A DNA stretch of 22,092 bases from SHYR01 sp034406555 (GTDB lineage: Bacteria > Chloroflexota > Dehalococcoidia > UBA2979): contig DASCRM010000081.1 of assembly GCA_034406555.1 (NCBI GenBank), positions 1-22,092 on the forward strand, given 5' to 3'. A program made the translations under genes and the position numbers. Below are positions 7,165 to 17,410 of this stretch, piece after piece. Each line of letters starts with the position of its first letter. Within the stretch, counting starts at the first letter, position 1. The notes below the pieces were generated by a model. That model did no database searches. It was not told the origin of the DNA and saw only the letters and a list, made by a program, of their open reading frames with translations.

Positions 7165-7856
7165 TCGAGGTACGCGGGCTGACGAAGCGCTTTGGGGGTG
7201 TCGTGGCGATCGACGAGGTGAACTTCCACCTCCCGCCCGGCTCCCGCACCGCACTCCTGGGCGCGAACGCGGCCGGCAAGTCCACGTTGCTGTCGGTGCT
7301 CTCGACGCTCGCCGCCCCCTCGGCCGGCGAGGCGCGCATCGGCGGCTTCGATGTCGCGGCGGCGCCGATCGCGCTGCGGCGGCAGCTCGGTGTGATGATG
7401 CACTCACCGATGGTCTACGAGGAGCTGAGCGCGCTCGAAAACCTCTCGCTCTTCGCGCGCCTCTACAGGGTGCGCGAGCCCGGTGAGCGCATCGAGCAGT
7501 TGCTCCGCGCCGTCGGGCTCTGGCTGCGGCGCGATGAGCCCGCGGAGGTGCTCTCGCGCGGGGCGCACCAGCGGCTGGCGATCGCGCGCGCGGTGGTTCA
7601 CAGCCCGGAGGTGCTGCTGCTCGACGAGCCCGAGACCGGCCTCGACGAGCAGGGCCTGGCGCTGCTCGATGAGCTGACGCTGCGCAGCGAGGACGAAGCG
7701 ATCACCGTCCTCGCCGCGACGCATCGCCGCGAGCGGGTCGCATCATGGGCGGACGGCACGATCGTGCTCGAACGCGGACGGGTCGTGGAGGACACTACCG
7801 AGCAACCGCGCGACGAGCGCGACGCCCCGGATCCCTCGCTGAGGGTTGTGCGATGA
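7161..7856 (+). CDS. ccmA: Heme exporter ATP-binding protein CcmA
   Basis: This is the ATPase of the CcmABCD complex, which releases heme-loaded CcmE. The 231 residues contain Walker A GANAAGKST (34-42), the ABC signature in the CcmA-like form LSRGAHQRLAIARA (131-144), Walker B VLLLDEPETGLD (151-162, Glu156), and a His switch in ATHRRE. The Q-loop region reads MMHSPMVYEELSALENL, with Ser82 where glutamine is usual. The ATG overlaps the previous stop (ATGA). ccmB follows 10 bases after its stop. The signature and operon position make CcmA much more likely than a generic ABC ATPase. Confidence 0.95.
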   Translation: MIEVRGLTKRFGGVVAIDEVNFHLPPGSRTALLGANAAGKSTLLSVLSTLAAPSAGEARIGGFDVAAAPIALRRQLGVMMHSPMVYEELSALENLSLFARLYRVREPGERIEQLLRAVGLWLRRDEPAEVLSRGAHQRLAIARAVVHSPEVLLLDEPETGLDEQGLALLDELTLRSEDEAITVLAATHRRERVASWADGTIVLERGRVVEDTTEQPRDERDAPDPSLRVVR

Positions 7857-7866
7857 GGAGCGGGTC

Positions 7867-8523
7867 GTGAGGCCGACGCTGTGGGTGATTGAGAAGGACT
7901 TGCGCCTGCTCTGGCGCCAGCGTGGTGGCTGGGCCTCGGCTGCTGCCTTCGCACTGATCAGCATGCTGATGTACTCGTTCGCGCTCGACCTTGCGGTCGC
8001 GGACGTGCGTCCTTTGTTGCCCGGCGTGCTGTGGGTGACGATCCTCTTTGCGGGCATCGTCGCCAGCGGCCAGACGTTCGCGCAGGAAGCGGAGCAGGGG
8101 ACCTTCGACGCGATGCTGCTGGCACCGGTCTCACGCACGGCGCTCTACGTGGCGAAGGTCGTGGGCAACTGCGTCGCGTTGCTGGTGATCGAGGTGGCCG
8201 TACTGGTGATCGGCACTATCCTGTTCGACGTTCCACTGCTGACGTTCGAGTTGGTACTGATCGTGATCATCGGCACTCTGGGCTATGTCTCTCTCTCCAC
8301 GCTGCTCTCCACGTTGGGGGCGCGGGTGCGGGCGCGTGCCGTGCTGTTGCCGGTGCTGGCGCTGCCGCTGCTGGTGCCGCTACTGATCGCGGCCGTGCGG
8401 GCGACCGGGGGGGCGCTGGGCGACCCGGTCGGCGATGCGCCGTGGCTGCTGCTGCTGTCTGTCGTCGCACTCTGGTCGACGCTGGGCAGCGTGCTGCTCT
8501 TCCCGCTGGTGGCCGAACGATGA
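7867..8523 (+). CDS. ccmB: Heme exporter membrane protein CcmB
   Basis: This is the membrane permease of the CcmABCD complex. The 218-residue protein begins with a short basic stretch (about 9-21, KDLRLLWRQRGG region), as CcmB proteins do, followed by about six hydrophobic segments. The conserved EAEQGTFDAMLLAPVSR (about 75-91) matches the family's cytoplasmic loop. The GTG at 7867 is preferred because GAGGAG lies 6 bases upstream. A TTG at 7846 would overlap ccmA and lacks that site. Its stop overlaps the ccmC ATG (ATGA), implying coupled translation. Confidence 0.94.
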   Translation: MRPTLWVIEKDLRLLWRQRGGWASAAAFALISMLMYSFALDLAVADVRPLLPGVLWVTILFAGIVASGQTFAQEAEQGTFDAMLLAPVSRTALYVAKVVGNCVALLVIEVAVLVIGTILFDVPLLTFELVLIVIIGTLGYVSLSTLLSTLGARVRARAVLLPVLALPLLVPLLIAAVRATGGALGDPVGDAPWLLLLSVVALWSTLGSVLLFPLVAER

Positions 8524-9236
8524 CGCTCGCGCTCGCTGCCGCCTCGCGCGCCTACGGGTGGCGCTGGCAGGTGCTGCCGCCCGCGACCGGCGTCGGGATC
8601 ATGGCGCTGCTGCTCGGTGCGGTGCTGGCGGCCCCCCGCGAGGCGGTCGAGGGCGAAGTGCAGCGCCTGCTCTACATTCACGTGCCAGCGGTGCTGGCAG
8701 CCTATCTCGCGTTCTCCGTCACGTTCGTCGCCTCGATCCTGCTGCTGTGGACGCGCGACATGCGTTACGACCCGGTGGCACGGTCGGCAGCAAGCGTCGG
8801 CGTGCTCTTCATCGCGCTCAACCTCGCGACGGGTGCGATCTGGGGGAAGCCGATCTGGGGCGTGTACTGGACGTGGGACGCGCGGCTGACAAGCACGCTG
8901 GTGCTGCTGCTGATCTTCATCGCCTACCTGTTGGCTCGCAGTCTCTCGAGCCGCGCCGATGAGCAGGCCGCACGCTACATGGCGGTCTTCGCGATCATCG
9001 GCTTCCTCGACGTCCCGCTTGTCCACTTTGCCGTGGAGTGGTGGCGCACACTGCACCCGCAGCCGATTCTTCCGGGACGCGACTTGCCGGGTGAGATGGC
9101 GCTCGTGCTGTTGGTTGGCACCGTCGCGGTCTCGCTGCTTGCGGTCTGGCTGATCGTGCTGCGTACCGAAACCGAGGCGATGGCGGCACGGGCCGATGCG
9201 CTGGGCGCGGAGCTCGACCGCTTCGAGGGGGCGTAG
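8520..9236 (+). CDS. ccmC: Heme exporter/handler protein CcmC
   Basis: CcmC presents heme to CcmE for covalent attachment. The 238-residue protein has about six membrane helices and the WWD motif WGKPIWGVYWTWD (108-120). His54 (YIHVP) and His169 (LVHFAVEWW) are the expected heme ligands flanking it. The reading frame is open far upstream to 8031, but that part is antisense-like sequence in the ccmB coding region. The ATG at 8520 overlapping the ccmB stop is the natural start. ccmD begins right after its stop codon with no gap. Confidence 0.96.
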   Translation: MTLALAAASRAYGWRWQVLPPATGVGIMALLLGAVLAAPREAVEGEVQRLLYIHVPAVLAAYLAFSVTFVASILLLWTRDMRYDPVARSAASVGVLFIALNLATGAIWGKPIWGVYWTWDARLTSTLVLLLIFIAYLLARSLSSRADEQAARYMAVFAIIGFLDVPLVHFAVEWWRTLHPQPILPGRDLPGEMALVLLVGTVAVSLLAVWLIVLRTETEAMAARADALGAELDRFEGA

Positions 9237-9407
9237 ATGGACTTCCTGGAGTTCCTGTTTGCCGGCTTCGCGGTCTTCTGGGGCGCCATCTTCGTCTACC
9301 TGCTGACGCTGCAGGGGCGCATCCGCGCGCTCTCCCGCCAGCTTGAGCGACTGCAAGAGCGGCTGGACGAGCGGGCGTCCGCTTCGATGACGAGCGAGGA
9401 CAGCTAG
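9237..9407 (+). CDS. ccmD: Small heme exporter protein CcmD
   Basis: This is a 56-residue protein with one membrane helix (about 5-25) followed by a basic, Leu/Arg/Gln-rich amphipathic helix (27-47). That is the usual layout of CcmD, which stabilises the CcmC-CcmE complex and is needed for release of holo-CcmE. The ATG directly follows the ccmC stop (TAGATG). The stop at 9405-9407 precedes ctaA by two bases. CcmD proteins share little sequence, so size, topology and position carry the assignment. Confidence 0.88.
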   Translation: MDFLEFLFAGFAVFWGAIFVYLLTLQGRIRALSRQLERLQERLDERASASMTSEDS

Positions 9408-9409
9408 CG

Positions 9410-10358
9410 ATGCCCACTCGCCTCACCGGCTACGAGACCCTGGCTGTCGTGACGGCGGTCGCGACGCTGGCGCTGATCGCGGTCGGTGCGCTGGTGCGCA
9501 CGACCGGTTCCGGCCTCGGCTGCCCCGACTGGCCGCTCTGCCAGGGCGGGCTGATCCCGCCGATGGAGCGCGAGGCGATCATCGAGTACTTGCACCGCAC
9601 GCTGGCCTCTGTCGTGGGGCTGCTGATCGTGACGACCGCGGCGTTCACGTGGCGGCTGAGGCGCGATGATCGCCCGCTGGTGACGCTCGCCCTCGTCTCG
9701 CTGCCGCTGCTCGCGCTGCAGGCGTGGCTCGGCAAGGTGACCGTGGAACGTGAGCTGCCGGCGGAGGTGGTCGCGATCCACCTCTCGACTGCGCTGATCC
9801 TCTTCGCGGTCGTCTCGCTGATCGCCGCGTTCGTTGTGCAGGGCCCGGCCCGCCGTCGCATCGAGTCGGTCGAGCGCGCCTCGCTGCAGCGGGTGGCGAT
9901 GATCGCTGCCACTGTGACGGCCGTTGTGATGGTGATCGGGGCGTACGTCGTCGGTACGGACGCGGGCTTCGCTTGCACGGGCTGGCCGGGCTGCCCGGAG
10001 GCGCAGGCGCCGTTCGTGAACGGCGAGCGACTGCAACACATCCACTGGCTGCATCGCTTCACGGTGCTGGGCGGGCTGCTGGCGATCGGCTTCCTGGGCC
10101 TCGTTGCCTCGAACCAGCGGACCCCGTCGCTCATGTTGCAGCGCGCGGTGTACGCCGTGCTGGCGCTCTACGGCGCGCAGATCGTGATCGGCGGGCTGAA
10201 TATCTGGAGCGACTTCTCTGACGCGGCACGGGTCGGTCACCTGGCGGTCGGGAGCGCGATCTGGGCGTTGCTCGTGGTGATCGTGGTCGCCGGGCGCTAT
10301 GAGCGCGTCGCGAGCGACGAGGTCGCTACGCGAGCGGCGGCGGAGACGAGTGGCACCG

Positions 10359-10366
<8 letters not shown>
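9410..10366 (+). CDS. ctaA: Heme A synthase (COX15/CtaA family)
   Basis: It oxidises the C8 methyl of heme O to a formyl group, giving heme A for the oxidase. The 318-residue protein has eight predicted membrane helices in two repeats. It carries the family's conserved residues: Glu59 with His62 (IIEYLHR), His124, His215 (HIHWLHR) and His277 (VGHLAVG). Two cysteine pairs sit in extracytoplasmic loops, Cys38/Cys44 (GCPDWPLC) and Cys189/Cys195 (CTGWPGC). The presence of both pairs places it among CtaA proteins with disulfides in each half. The ATG starts two bases after ccmD, so it belongs to the same transcript. Confidence 0.96.
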
Positions 10367-11267
<901 letters not shown>

Positions 11268-11296
11268 CGGACGCGGCTGCGCCGAGCTGTTTGTTC

Positions 11297-11343
11297 TGGG
11301 TGGAACCCACCCACCTGCCCTTAGATTTGCCAGGGCGAAGCCC
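11297..11343 (+). terminator. Cluster of stem-loops between convergent genes (possible terminator)
   Basis: The 117-base gap between ctaB and the convergent permease holds a 7-bp hairpin, TGGGTGG / CCACCCA (11297-11303 and 11307-11313, loop AAC). A second stem pairs GCCCT (11317-11321) with AGGGC (11332-11336), overlapping a short GGGC/GCCC hairpin (11333-11343). None has a T-run on either strand, so intrinsic termination of the classic kind is not shown. Confidence 0.35.
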
Positions 11344-11384
11344 CCGCGCCACCTTGCTCGCGCGATTGGGCTCGGGCTTCGCCG

Positions 11385-12154
11385 CTACCGCTGCGGCTCC
11401 CAGCTGAAGTAGCGCAGCGAGACCAGCAGGCCGCCGACGCCCCATACGGCGATCACGGCGAGGTGCATCGGCTCGAAGCCGTAGCCCGTCTCGAAGGGGT
11501 TGCAGGACGTTTGCAGCGCCTCGGAGAGGTGTTTGACCGGGAAGATATCGGCGATCGTCGCGAGCCAGTCGGGTGCGTTGCCTGCCGGGATGAAGACGTC
11601 CGAGATGAAGAGCAGCGGGAGCGTCGATGCCTGCACGATGGCGGGGGCGGCCTCGGCGTTTGGGATCACGGCGGTGATCGCCAGACCGAGGCTGGAGAAG
11701 GCGGCCGCGCCAACGACGAGGGCGAGGATGAAGGCCGGCATCGTCTTCGTGGGCACGTCGACGCCGTAGAATAGCGCGCCCATCGCGACCACGATCGCGA
11801 CCAGCAGCACCATCGTCAGCGTCATGTGTACGAGCCTGCCGAAGAGGAAGGCCCAAGGGGGCAGTGGTGTGCCCCGCACGCGTTTCAGCAGCCCCTGCTC
11901 GCGAGCCAGCGAGACGAGCATGGCGAGGCCGGTGTAGCCGGTGTAGACGACCGAGAGCGCGGCGATGCCGGCGACGTAGAACGTCGAGACGTTGGTTGTG
12001 CCGCCCGGCACGGTCAGCTCATCGTTGCCGAAGAGCAGATTGAAGATCACGAGGAAGATCAGCGGGAAAAAGAAAGTGAAGAAGGCGGCGGCGGGGTTGC
12101 GCCAGAAGGCGCGGTTCTCGTAACGCACCTGCCTCAGTGCCAACGCGAGGTCGT

Positions 12155-12158
<4 letters not shown>
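11385..12158 (-). CDS. ABC-2 type transporter permease
   Basis: This is the membrane component of an ABC exporter with the ATPase encoded just upstream. The 257-residue protein has six predicted helices, and the block between them (about 94-101, KRVRGTPLPP) is the conserved cytoplasmic loop of DrrB/NodJ-like permeases. The stretch from LFISDVFIP onward is also typical of the family. The GTG start overlaps the ATPase stop (GTGA), and its ribosome site is the GAGGAGG at the end of the ATPase gene. The substrate cannot be told from sequence; relatives export drugs, lipids or polysaccharides. Confidence 0.9.
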
Positions 12159-13087
<929 letters not shown>

Positions 13088-13107
13088 CGCGAAAGGCTCC
13101 TCGCCCG

Positions 13108-13132
13108 CCGGATCGCTGCTGCCCGGATCGCT
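13108..13132 (+). repeat. Short direct repeat upstream of the ABC ATPase gene
   Basis: The 10-mer CCGGATCGCT occurs at 13108-13117 and again at 13123-13132, with a 15-base period, in the 78-base gap between the GreA-like gene and the ATPase start. It could be a regulator-binding pair or chance in GC-rich DNA. Confidence 0.35.
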
Positions 13133-13165
13133 ATTGCTGAGGCGATGGTCAGGGAGCGGGAAGCA

Positions 13166-13936
13166 CTAGCCTTCGACCTCGATCACTCGCAACCGGATCA
13201 GGCCGCCCGGCGTCTCGACGCTGACCTCGTCGCCCGCGCCGTGGTTGATCACGGCTGCACCGAAGGGCGACTCGGTCGAGATCTTGCCGCTTGCGGGGTC
13301 GACCTCGGCAGGACTGACGAGCTTGAAGGTCATCTCGGTCTCGGCTTCGAGGTTGCGGATGCTCACCGTTGAGCCGACGTTTGCCAGACCGGCCTTCGAC
13401 GTTTCGTCGATGATCACGGCGCGGCGGAGCTGATCCTCGATCTCGCGGATGCGCGCTTCGAGGTGTGCCTGCTCATCGCGCGCGGCGTCCAGCGGCGCGT
13501 TCTCGCGGAAGTCCTTGTCGGCCATCGCGATGCGCAGCATCTCCGCGATCTCCGGGCGGCGGCCCTTCAGCTCCTCGATCTGCGTCTCCATCAGCGCGAG
13601 GCCCTCGATCGTGACGCCGTAGGCGTCGGGCGAGTCGAGCGTGAAGCCGGCGGCGCTCTCGCCGATGTGCAGGTGCCCGACGAGGTTGCTGGAGGTGAAC
13701 GCCATGCGTGCGCTGTAGGCGAGGAAGGCGCGTACCGGCTCCAGCGTCTCGCCGCTCTCGCCCTCCGCCTCCGCGAACGCGGCGATCTGCGTGCCGCTGA
13801 GATCGCTCATCAGCAGGTCGGCGCCGATCGACGCGACGAACCGATCGATCTCGGGTCGTTCGTCACGGGCCTTGTCGGGATCGACGCTTGCGAGGAAGTG
13901 GTCTACCGCCTCGATCGCGCTCATAGACTCCGCCAT
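13166..13936 (-). CDS. GreA/GreB-family protein with an N-terminal extension
   Basis: The C-terminal half matches GreA, which inserts a coiled coil into RNA polymerase and promotes cleavage of stalled transcripts. A helical hairpin (about 118-172) carries KDFRENAPLDAARDEQ, keeping the acidic tip Asp142 and Glu145. An FKBP-like domain (about 180-256) has GSTVSIRN, SPFGAAVI and VETPGG. The first 115 residues are extra: a helical domain with patterns (FVASIGADL, SGTQIAAFAE, LEPVRAFLAYSARM, FTSSNLVGHL) that recall the SAM-like core-binding domain of tyrosine recombinases. GreA alone is about 158 residues. The ATG at 13936 has GGAGG 8 bases before it; the GTG at 13951 does not. No catalytic recombinase domain is present. 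Confidence 0.85.
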   Translation of the reverse strand: MAESMSAIEAVDHFLASVDPDKARDERPEIDRFVASIGADLLMSDLSGTQIAAFAEAEGESGETLEPVRAFLAYSARMAFTSSNLVGHLHIGESAAGFTLDSPDAYGVTIEGLALMETQIEELKGRRPEIAEMLRIAMADKDFRENAPLDAARDEQAHLEARIREIEDQLRRAVIIDETSKAGLANVGSTVSIRNLEAETEMTFKLVSPAEVDPASGKISTESPFGAAVINHGAGDEVSVETPGGLIRLRVIEVEG

Positions 13937-14105
13937 GGCGGAGACCTCCACTCAGCGTCACTGTGCTTGCAGCATGCGGATGATATGGGATGTTGGATCT
14001 GAATCATTTTCAGTCTGCTGATCGACGGGTATGGATGTCAATGATCGAGCGTCAAGAACTGCGTGATCGTGGCACGAGCGGATGCATGGCCGGCATGGCG
14101 ACGGC
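13937..14105 (+). other. Divergent intergenic region between the greA-like gene and rsmG
   Basis: This 169-base gap separates two divergent genes and must hold both promoters. On the minus strand a -10-like TATCAT lies in the ATATGATAT-like stretch near 13979-13990, about 45 bases before the GreA-like ATG, but no good -35 accompanies it. It is more AT-rich than its flanks around 13980-14050. I see no gene or RNA in it. Confidence 0.4.
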
Positions 14106-14846
14106 ATGAGCGAGCTCCCGGAACTGACCTCGCTCGATGCCGAGGCCGCACGGCTCGAGATCGCGCTCGATCAGCGTGCGCGGGAACGGTTCGCGCGCTA
14201 CCTCGAGCTGCTGATCGAGTGGTCGCCGCGGGCGGGCCTGACCTCTGTGACCGACCCGGACGCAATCCAGCTTCGTCACTTCGGCGAGTCGCTGGCGCTG
14301 GCGAAGATGCTGAGCGACGTCGGGCTCGCGATGGCGGGCGCGAGCGTCGTCGATGTCGGGAGCGGCGGCGGGTTGCCGGGTGTGCCGATGCTGATCGCCG
14401 ACCCTTCGCTGGCGCTCACGATGGTGGAGTCGCACGAGCGTCGCTGTCAGTTCCTGGAGCTGGTCGTCGCGGAACTCGGCTTCGAACGGGCGACGGTGGT
14501 GCGCGCGCGCGCGGAGGAGGCGGGGCGCGACCCTGCGCTGCGCACGAGCTTCGACCTTGCCGTCGCGCGGGCGGTCGCGCCGCTGGCGGTGCTCGTGGAG
14601 TACACGCTGCCGCTGCTGCGACAAGGTGGTGTGCTGGCCACGCCGAAGGGCAGCCGTGCGCGTCGCGAGCAGGCGGATGCGGGAGCGGCCGTCGAGGCGC
14701 TGGGAGGCGTGGCGGAGCAGCCGCTTTCGCTCTCGTTGCCGCCGCAGGCGCATCCACAGCTCGTACTGCTGGTGCGGCGGACCGGTGAGCTGGATGGCCG
14801 CTACCCGCGACGTCCGGGCATCCCGACCAAACGTCCGCTCGCGTAG
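14106..14846 (+). CDS. rsmG: 16S rRNA (guanine-N7) methyltransferase RsmG (GidB)
   Basis: RsmG methylates a guanine in the 530 loop of 16S rRNA using S-adenosylmethionine, affecting streptomycin sensitivity. The 246-residue protein has an N-terminal helical part and the SAM-binding motif VVDVGSGGGLPGVPMLI (81-97). Also visible are HFGESLALA (58-66) and the VARAVAPLAVLVEYTLPLL helix. The usual Trp-Asn-x-x-x-Asn-Leu-Thr block reads WSPRAGLT here. The start is uncertain between ATG 14106 and ATG 14082; neither has a clear ribosome site and I chose the shorter. In many bacteria rsmG sits near parAB or dnaA, but not here. Confidence 0.93.
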   Translation: MSELPELTSLDAEAARLEIALDQRARERFARYLELLIEWSPRAGLTSVTDPDAIQLRHFGESLALAKMLSDVGLAMAGASVVDVGSGGGLPGVPMLIADPSLALTMVESHERRCQFLELVVAELGFERATVVRARAEEAGRDPALRTSFDLAVARAVAPLAVLVEYTLPLLRQGGVLATPKGSRARREQADAGAAVEALGGVAEQPLSLSLPPQAHPQLVLLVRRTGELDGRYPRRPGIPTKRPLA

Positions 14847-14900
14847 GCGGAGTCGCTGACCAATCGATCGAGTAGACTGACGTCACTCCCCGGTCGGAGG

Positions 14901-15527
14901 ATGTCGCTGACCGCCACCCTTGCCCGCCTCCGTCGCCTCGTCGCACTCGACCTTGCCGTCCTCGATGACGTGCGCCACGACAGCAGCGCGACCGTCTGGG
15001 CGCTGGTGGTGGCCACGGCCTCGATGGCAATGCTGGGCGGAGGCGGCTGGCTGTGGTGGGTGTTCTCGGGGTTCGGGAACGCGGACTCGGTGCTATTCAA
15101 AACCGTGCTGCTGGGGACGCTGGCCGGGGTACTGCTCTGGCTCGTCTGGCTGCTGGTCGTCTACGCGCTGGTGCAGCGATTGACCGGTGTGATCACGCCT
15201 GTGGAACAGCTGGTGCGCGCCGCCGGTTTTGCGACCTTCCCGCTGATGCTGGGCATCTTCATGGCGGTCCCGGCGATCTCCTTTGGCGTCGGTCTCGTCG
15301 CGCTGGGCGGCTGGTTGCTGGTGACGCAGGAGGCAGTGGAGCGCGCGACCGGGGCGCCGGTGGGCGTGGCGATACTGGCGAACCTCGCCGGGTTCGCCGC
15401 CTGGGTGTTGCTGATGGCACTTCTGACTACGGCCTCCAACCAGCTTGGGCCCGGCCCGTTGCTTGCCGAATCGCTCTGGGAGTCGATCTCCGGCTACGAG
15501 GGCGGGCGGGCGCTGCTCGGCAACTAG
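14901..15527 (+). CDS. Yip1-like integral membrane protein of unknown function
   Basis: The 208-residue product begins with a short amphipathic stretch (1-25) containing Arg and Asp, followed by about five hydrophobic segments (roughly 31-55, 66-90, 106-127, 127-145, 156-178) and a soluble tail. The layout and the helix pair after VEQLVRAAGFATFPLML resemble bacterial Yip1/DUF1282-type proteins; no functional residues can be named. GGAGG abuts the ATG with no spacer, so ribosome loading may be weak or the start slightly wrong. A -10-like TAGACT lies at 14873-14878 with no clear -35. It follows rsmG by 54 bases. Confidence 0.7.
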   Translation: MSLTATLARLRRLVALDLAVLDDVRHDSSATVWALVVATASMAMLGGGGWLWWVFSGFGNADSVLFKTVLLGTLAGVLLWLVWLLVVYALVQRLTGVITPVEQLVRAAGFATFPLMLGIFMAVPAISFGVGLVALGGWLLVTQEAVERATGAPVGVAILANLAGFAAWVLLMALLTTASNQLGPGPLLAESLWESISGYEGGRALLGN

Positions 15528-15607
15528 CGGCGGCTGCTCCACCAGTGGCGGGCGCGTAGCGAGCGACGCCGTATCCTGCGTCTGCGGAAAATCGGCTGGA
15601 GAGAACA

Positions 15608-17410
15608 CTGGGTCGCCTGCTCGATTACTCAGCGCTTCGGCGAGATGGCCGGATCAGCCGCCGGTCGGCACTGCGCGCCGGAGCGCTGGCGGTGGCCGGG
15701 CTGACCGGTGCCGCGCTCGTCGGCTGCAGCGACGACGCCCCGCAGCCGGCCGTTGCGACGGCGGCGGTCGCGCCTAGCCCGACCCCGGTTGCCCGTTCCT
15801 TCGCTGGTCCGATCGCGCCTCGGCCGAGGGAGCTGAACCCGGCTGCCAGCGCGAAGCGTGGCGGGACGCTGCGCATGCGCTACCTTGAACCGCAGCACCT
15901 GGACATCAACCGCGCGCTCTCATGCGCGACCTACCATCCGCTGAGCTACACGCAGAGCAAGCTGCTTCGCGCACGCACCGGAGCGAACGTTGACCCGTTC
16001 AGGGTGAAGATCGAGCCGGACCTCGCTGAGTCATGGGTCTCGAACGAGACCGCGACGGAGTTCACGTTCTACTTGCGCGAAGGTGTGCGGGCACACAGCG
16101 TCGCTCCCACCTATGGGCGCGTGTTCACGGCCGAGGACGTGCGGCTCTCGCTCGAGCGTTATCGCGCGGGCGGCAGTCAGCGCGATGTCTACGCGCCGGT
16201 GATCGAGGTGGTGACACCCGACACGCGCACCGTGACCGTGCGGCTCTCACGTCCGGTCGTCGACTTCCCGGCCAACATCGCGTCGTGGTCGTATCTCACG
16301 CCGCTGGAGCTGATCGATGACGAACGCGCGATGGAGTCGCAGGCCGTGGGCACCGGTCCCTTCATCCTCGAAGAGTGGGATCGCGGCAATCGGGCTGTCT
16401 TCCGCCGCAACCCGCGCTACTTCGAACCCGGCCTGCCGTACCTCGATGAGGTGATCGTCAGCGTCGAGGACGATCGGGCCGCCGCGCAGCAACGGTTCCT
16501 CGATGGCGATTTCTTCGACGCAGATGTGCTCGACGACGTGGAGATGCAGTCGCTGCTGGAGCGCGCGGGCGGGACGGCCGAGGGGTTCACGTTTCCCCGC
16601 TCGCGCGGCGCGAACGTCAACGGCTGGCACTTCCAGCTCACCAACCCCGTCTTCCAAGACGAGCGGGTGCGGCGCGCGATCTCGCTGGCCTTCGACCGCA
16701 ACGAGTACGACCGCGCCCGCAACGCCGGCGACAACGAGCACGCCGAGGGGCCGTTCTCGAACTCGCCGATCCCGTGGCCCTTCCTCTTCGACGAGTACCC
16801 GACCGGGGCGGCGAACGGGCAGTGGTATCAGCACGACCCGGCGCGGGCGTCCGCGCTTATGCAGGCAGCCGGGTACAGCGCCGCCCGCCCGCTGGAGTTC
16901 GAGTTGCTCAGCTATTACCTGACAGAGTCGTTCCCGTTGCAGGTCGTTCCCAGCATCAATGAGCACCTGCCAGAGGTGCGCATCAACTACCGCGAGCTAG
17001 AGCAGCAGCAATATGTCGATCATCTCTCCAACCGGGATTTCCCTTCCGCGATCGGGATCGTGTGGGGGCCGCCGGGGTACGGGATGGACCAGTGGATCTA
17101 CCCGTGGTGGCACTCGCGGGGCGCGCTCAACTACAACGGCGTGGGGGACGCGCTACTCGACTCGTTGCTTGACTCGCAGCGAGCAGAGACCGACCCGGAG
17201 GTGCGCAAAGAGCTGTGGCAGTCGATCTGGGATCACGTCCACGATCAGGTGTGGGACGTCTGGTGGCCGGAGGCGCACACGAGGGGTGTGCAGCGCGAGT
17301 TCGTCTCGAACATGCGCTGGCACGGGCTCGTGGGCAGCTATACTTGCTACGGCAGTGATCAGGCGCGGGCGATCTGGCTGGAAGATGGCGCGCCGGGCCT
17401 GACGCGTTAG
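15608..17410 (+). CDS. ABC transporter substrate-binding lipoprotein, family 5 (peptide/nickel type), probable CTG start
   Basis: It binds peptides or other solutes outside the membrane for an ABC importer. The mature part is a typical family 5 protein: KRGGTLRMR opening, DLAESWVSNETATEFTFYLR, FTAEDVRLSLERY, then GTGPFILEEW and DERVRRAISLAFDR. The N-terminus carries a twin-arginine lipoprotein signal: Arg-Arg at 18-19 counting from 15608, a hydrophobic core, then a lipobox Cys in LVGCSDD. No ATG, GTG or TTG lies in frame between the upstream TAG (15557) and GTG 15692, and that GTG would cut off the Arg pair. CTG at 15608 follows GGAGAG by 4 bases and is the best candidate. No permease or ATPase genes adjoin it. 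Confidence 0.9.
   Translation: MGRLLDYSALRRDGRISRRSALRAGALAVAGLTGAALVGCSDDAPQPAVATAAVAPSPTPVARSFAGPIAPRPRELNPAASAKRGGTLRMRYLEPQHLDINRALSCATYHPLSYTQSKLLRARTGANVDPFRVKIEPDLAESWVSNETATEFTFYLREGVRAHSVAPTYGRVFTAEDVRLSLERYRAGGSQRDVYAPVIEVVTPDTRTVTVRLSRPVVDFPANIASWSYLTPLELIDDERAMESQAVGTGPFILEEWDRGNRAVFRRNPRYFEPGLPYLDEVIVSVEDDRAAAQQRFLDGDFFDADVLDDVEMQSLLERAGGTAEGFTFPRSRGANVNGWHFQLTNPVFQDERVRRAISLAFDRNEYDRARNAGDNEHAEGPFSNSPIPWPFLFDEYPTGAANGQWYQHDPARASALMQAAGYSAARPLEFELLSYYLTESFPLQVVPSINEHLPEVRINYRELEQQQYVDHLSNRDFPSAIGIVWGPPGYGMDQWIYPWWHSRGALNYNGVGDALLDSLLDSQRAETDPEVRKELWQSIWDHVHDQVWDVWWPEAHTRGVQREFVSNMRWHGLVGSYTCYGSDQARAIWLEDGAPGLTR

Noticed and set aside
8031..8519. Upstream in-frame extension of ccmC
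   Set aside because: It overlaps the real ccmB frame and gives Gly/Arg/Ala-rich junk; the ATG at 8520 overlaps the ccmB stop in the normal way.
15608..17410. Complete peptide ABC importer operon around the solute-binding protein
   Set aside because: The flanking genes are a Yip1-like protein and a globin; no permease or ATPase of this importer type lies within the window, and the ABC-2 genes at 11385-13087 are an exporter type.
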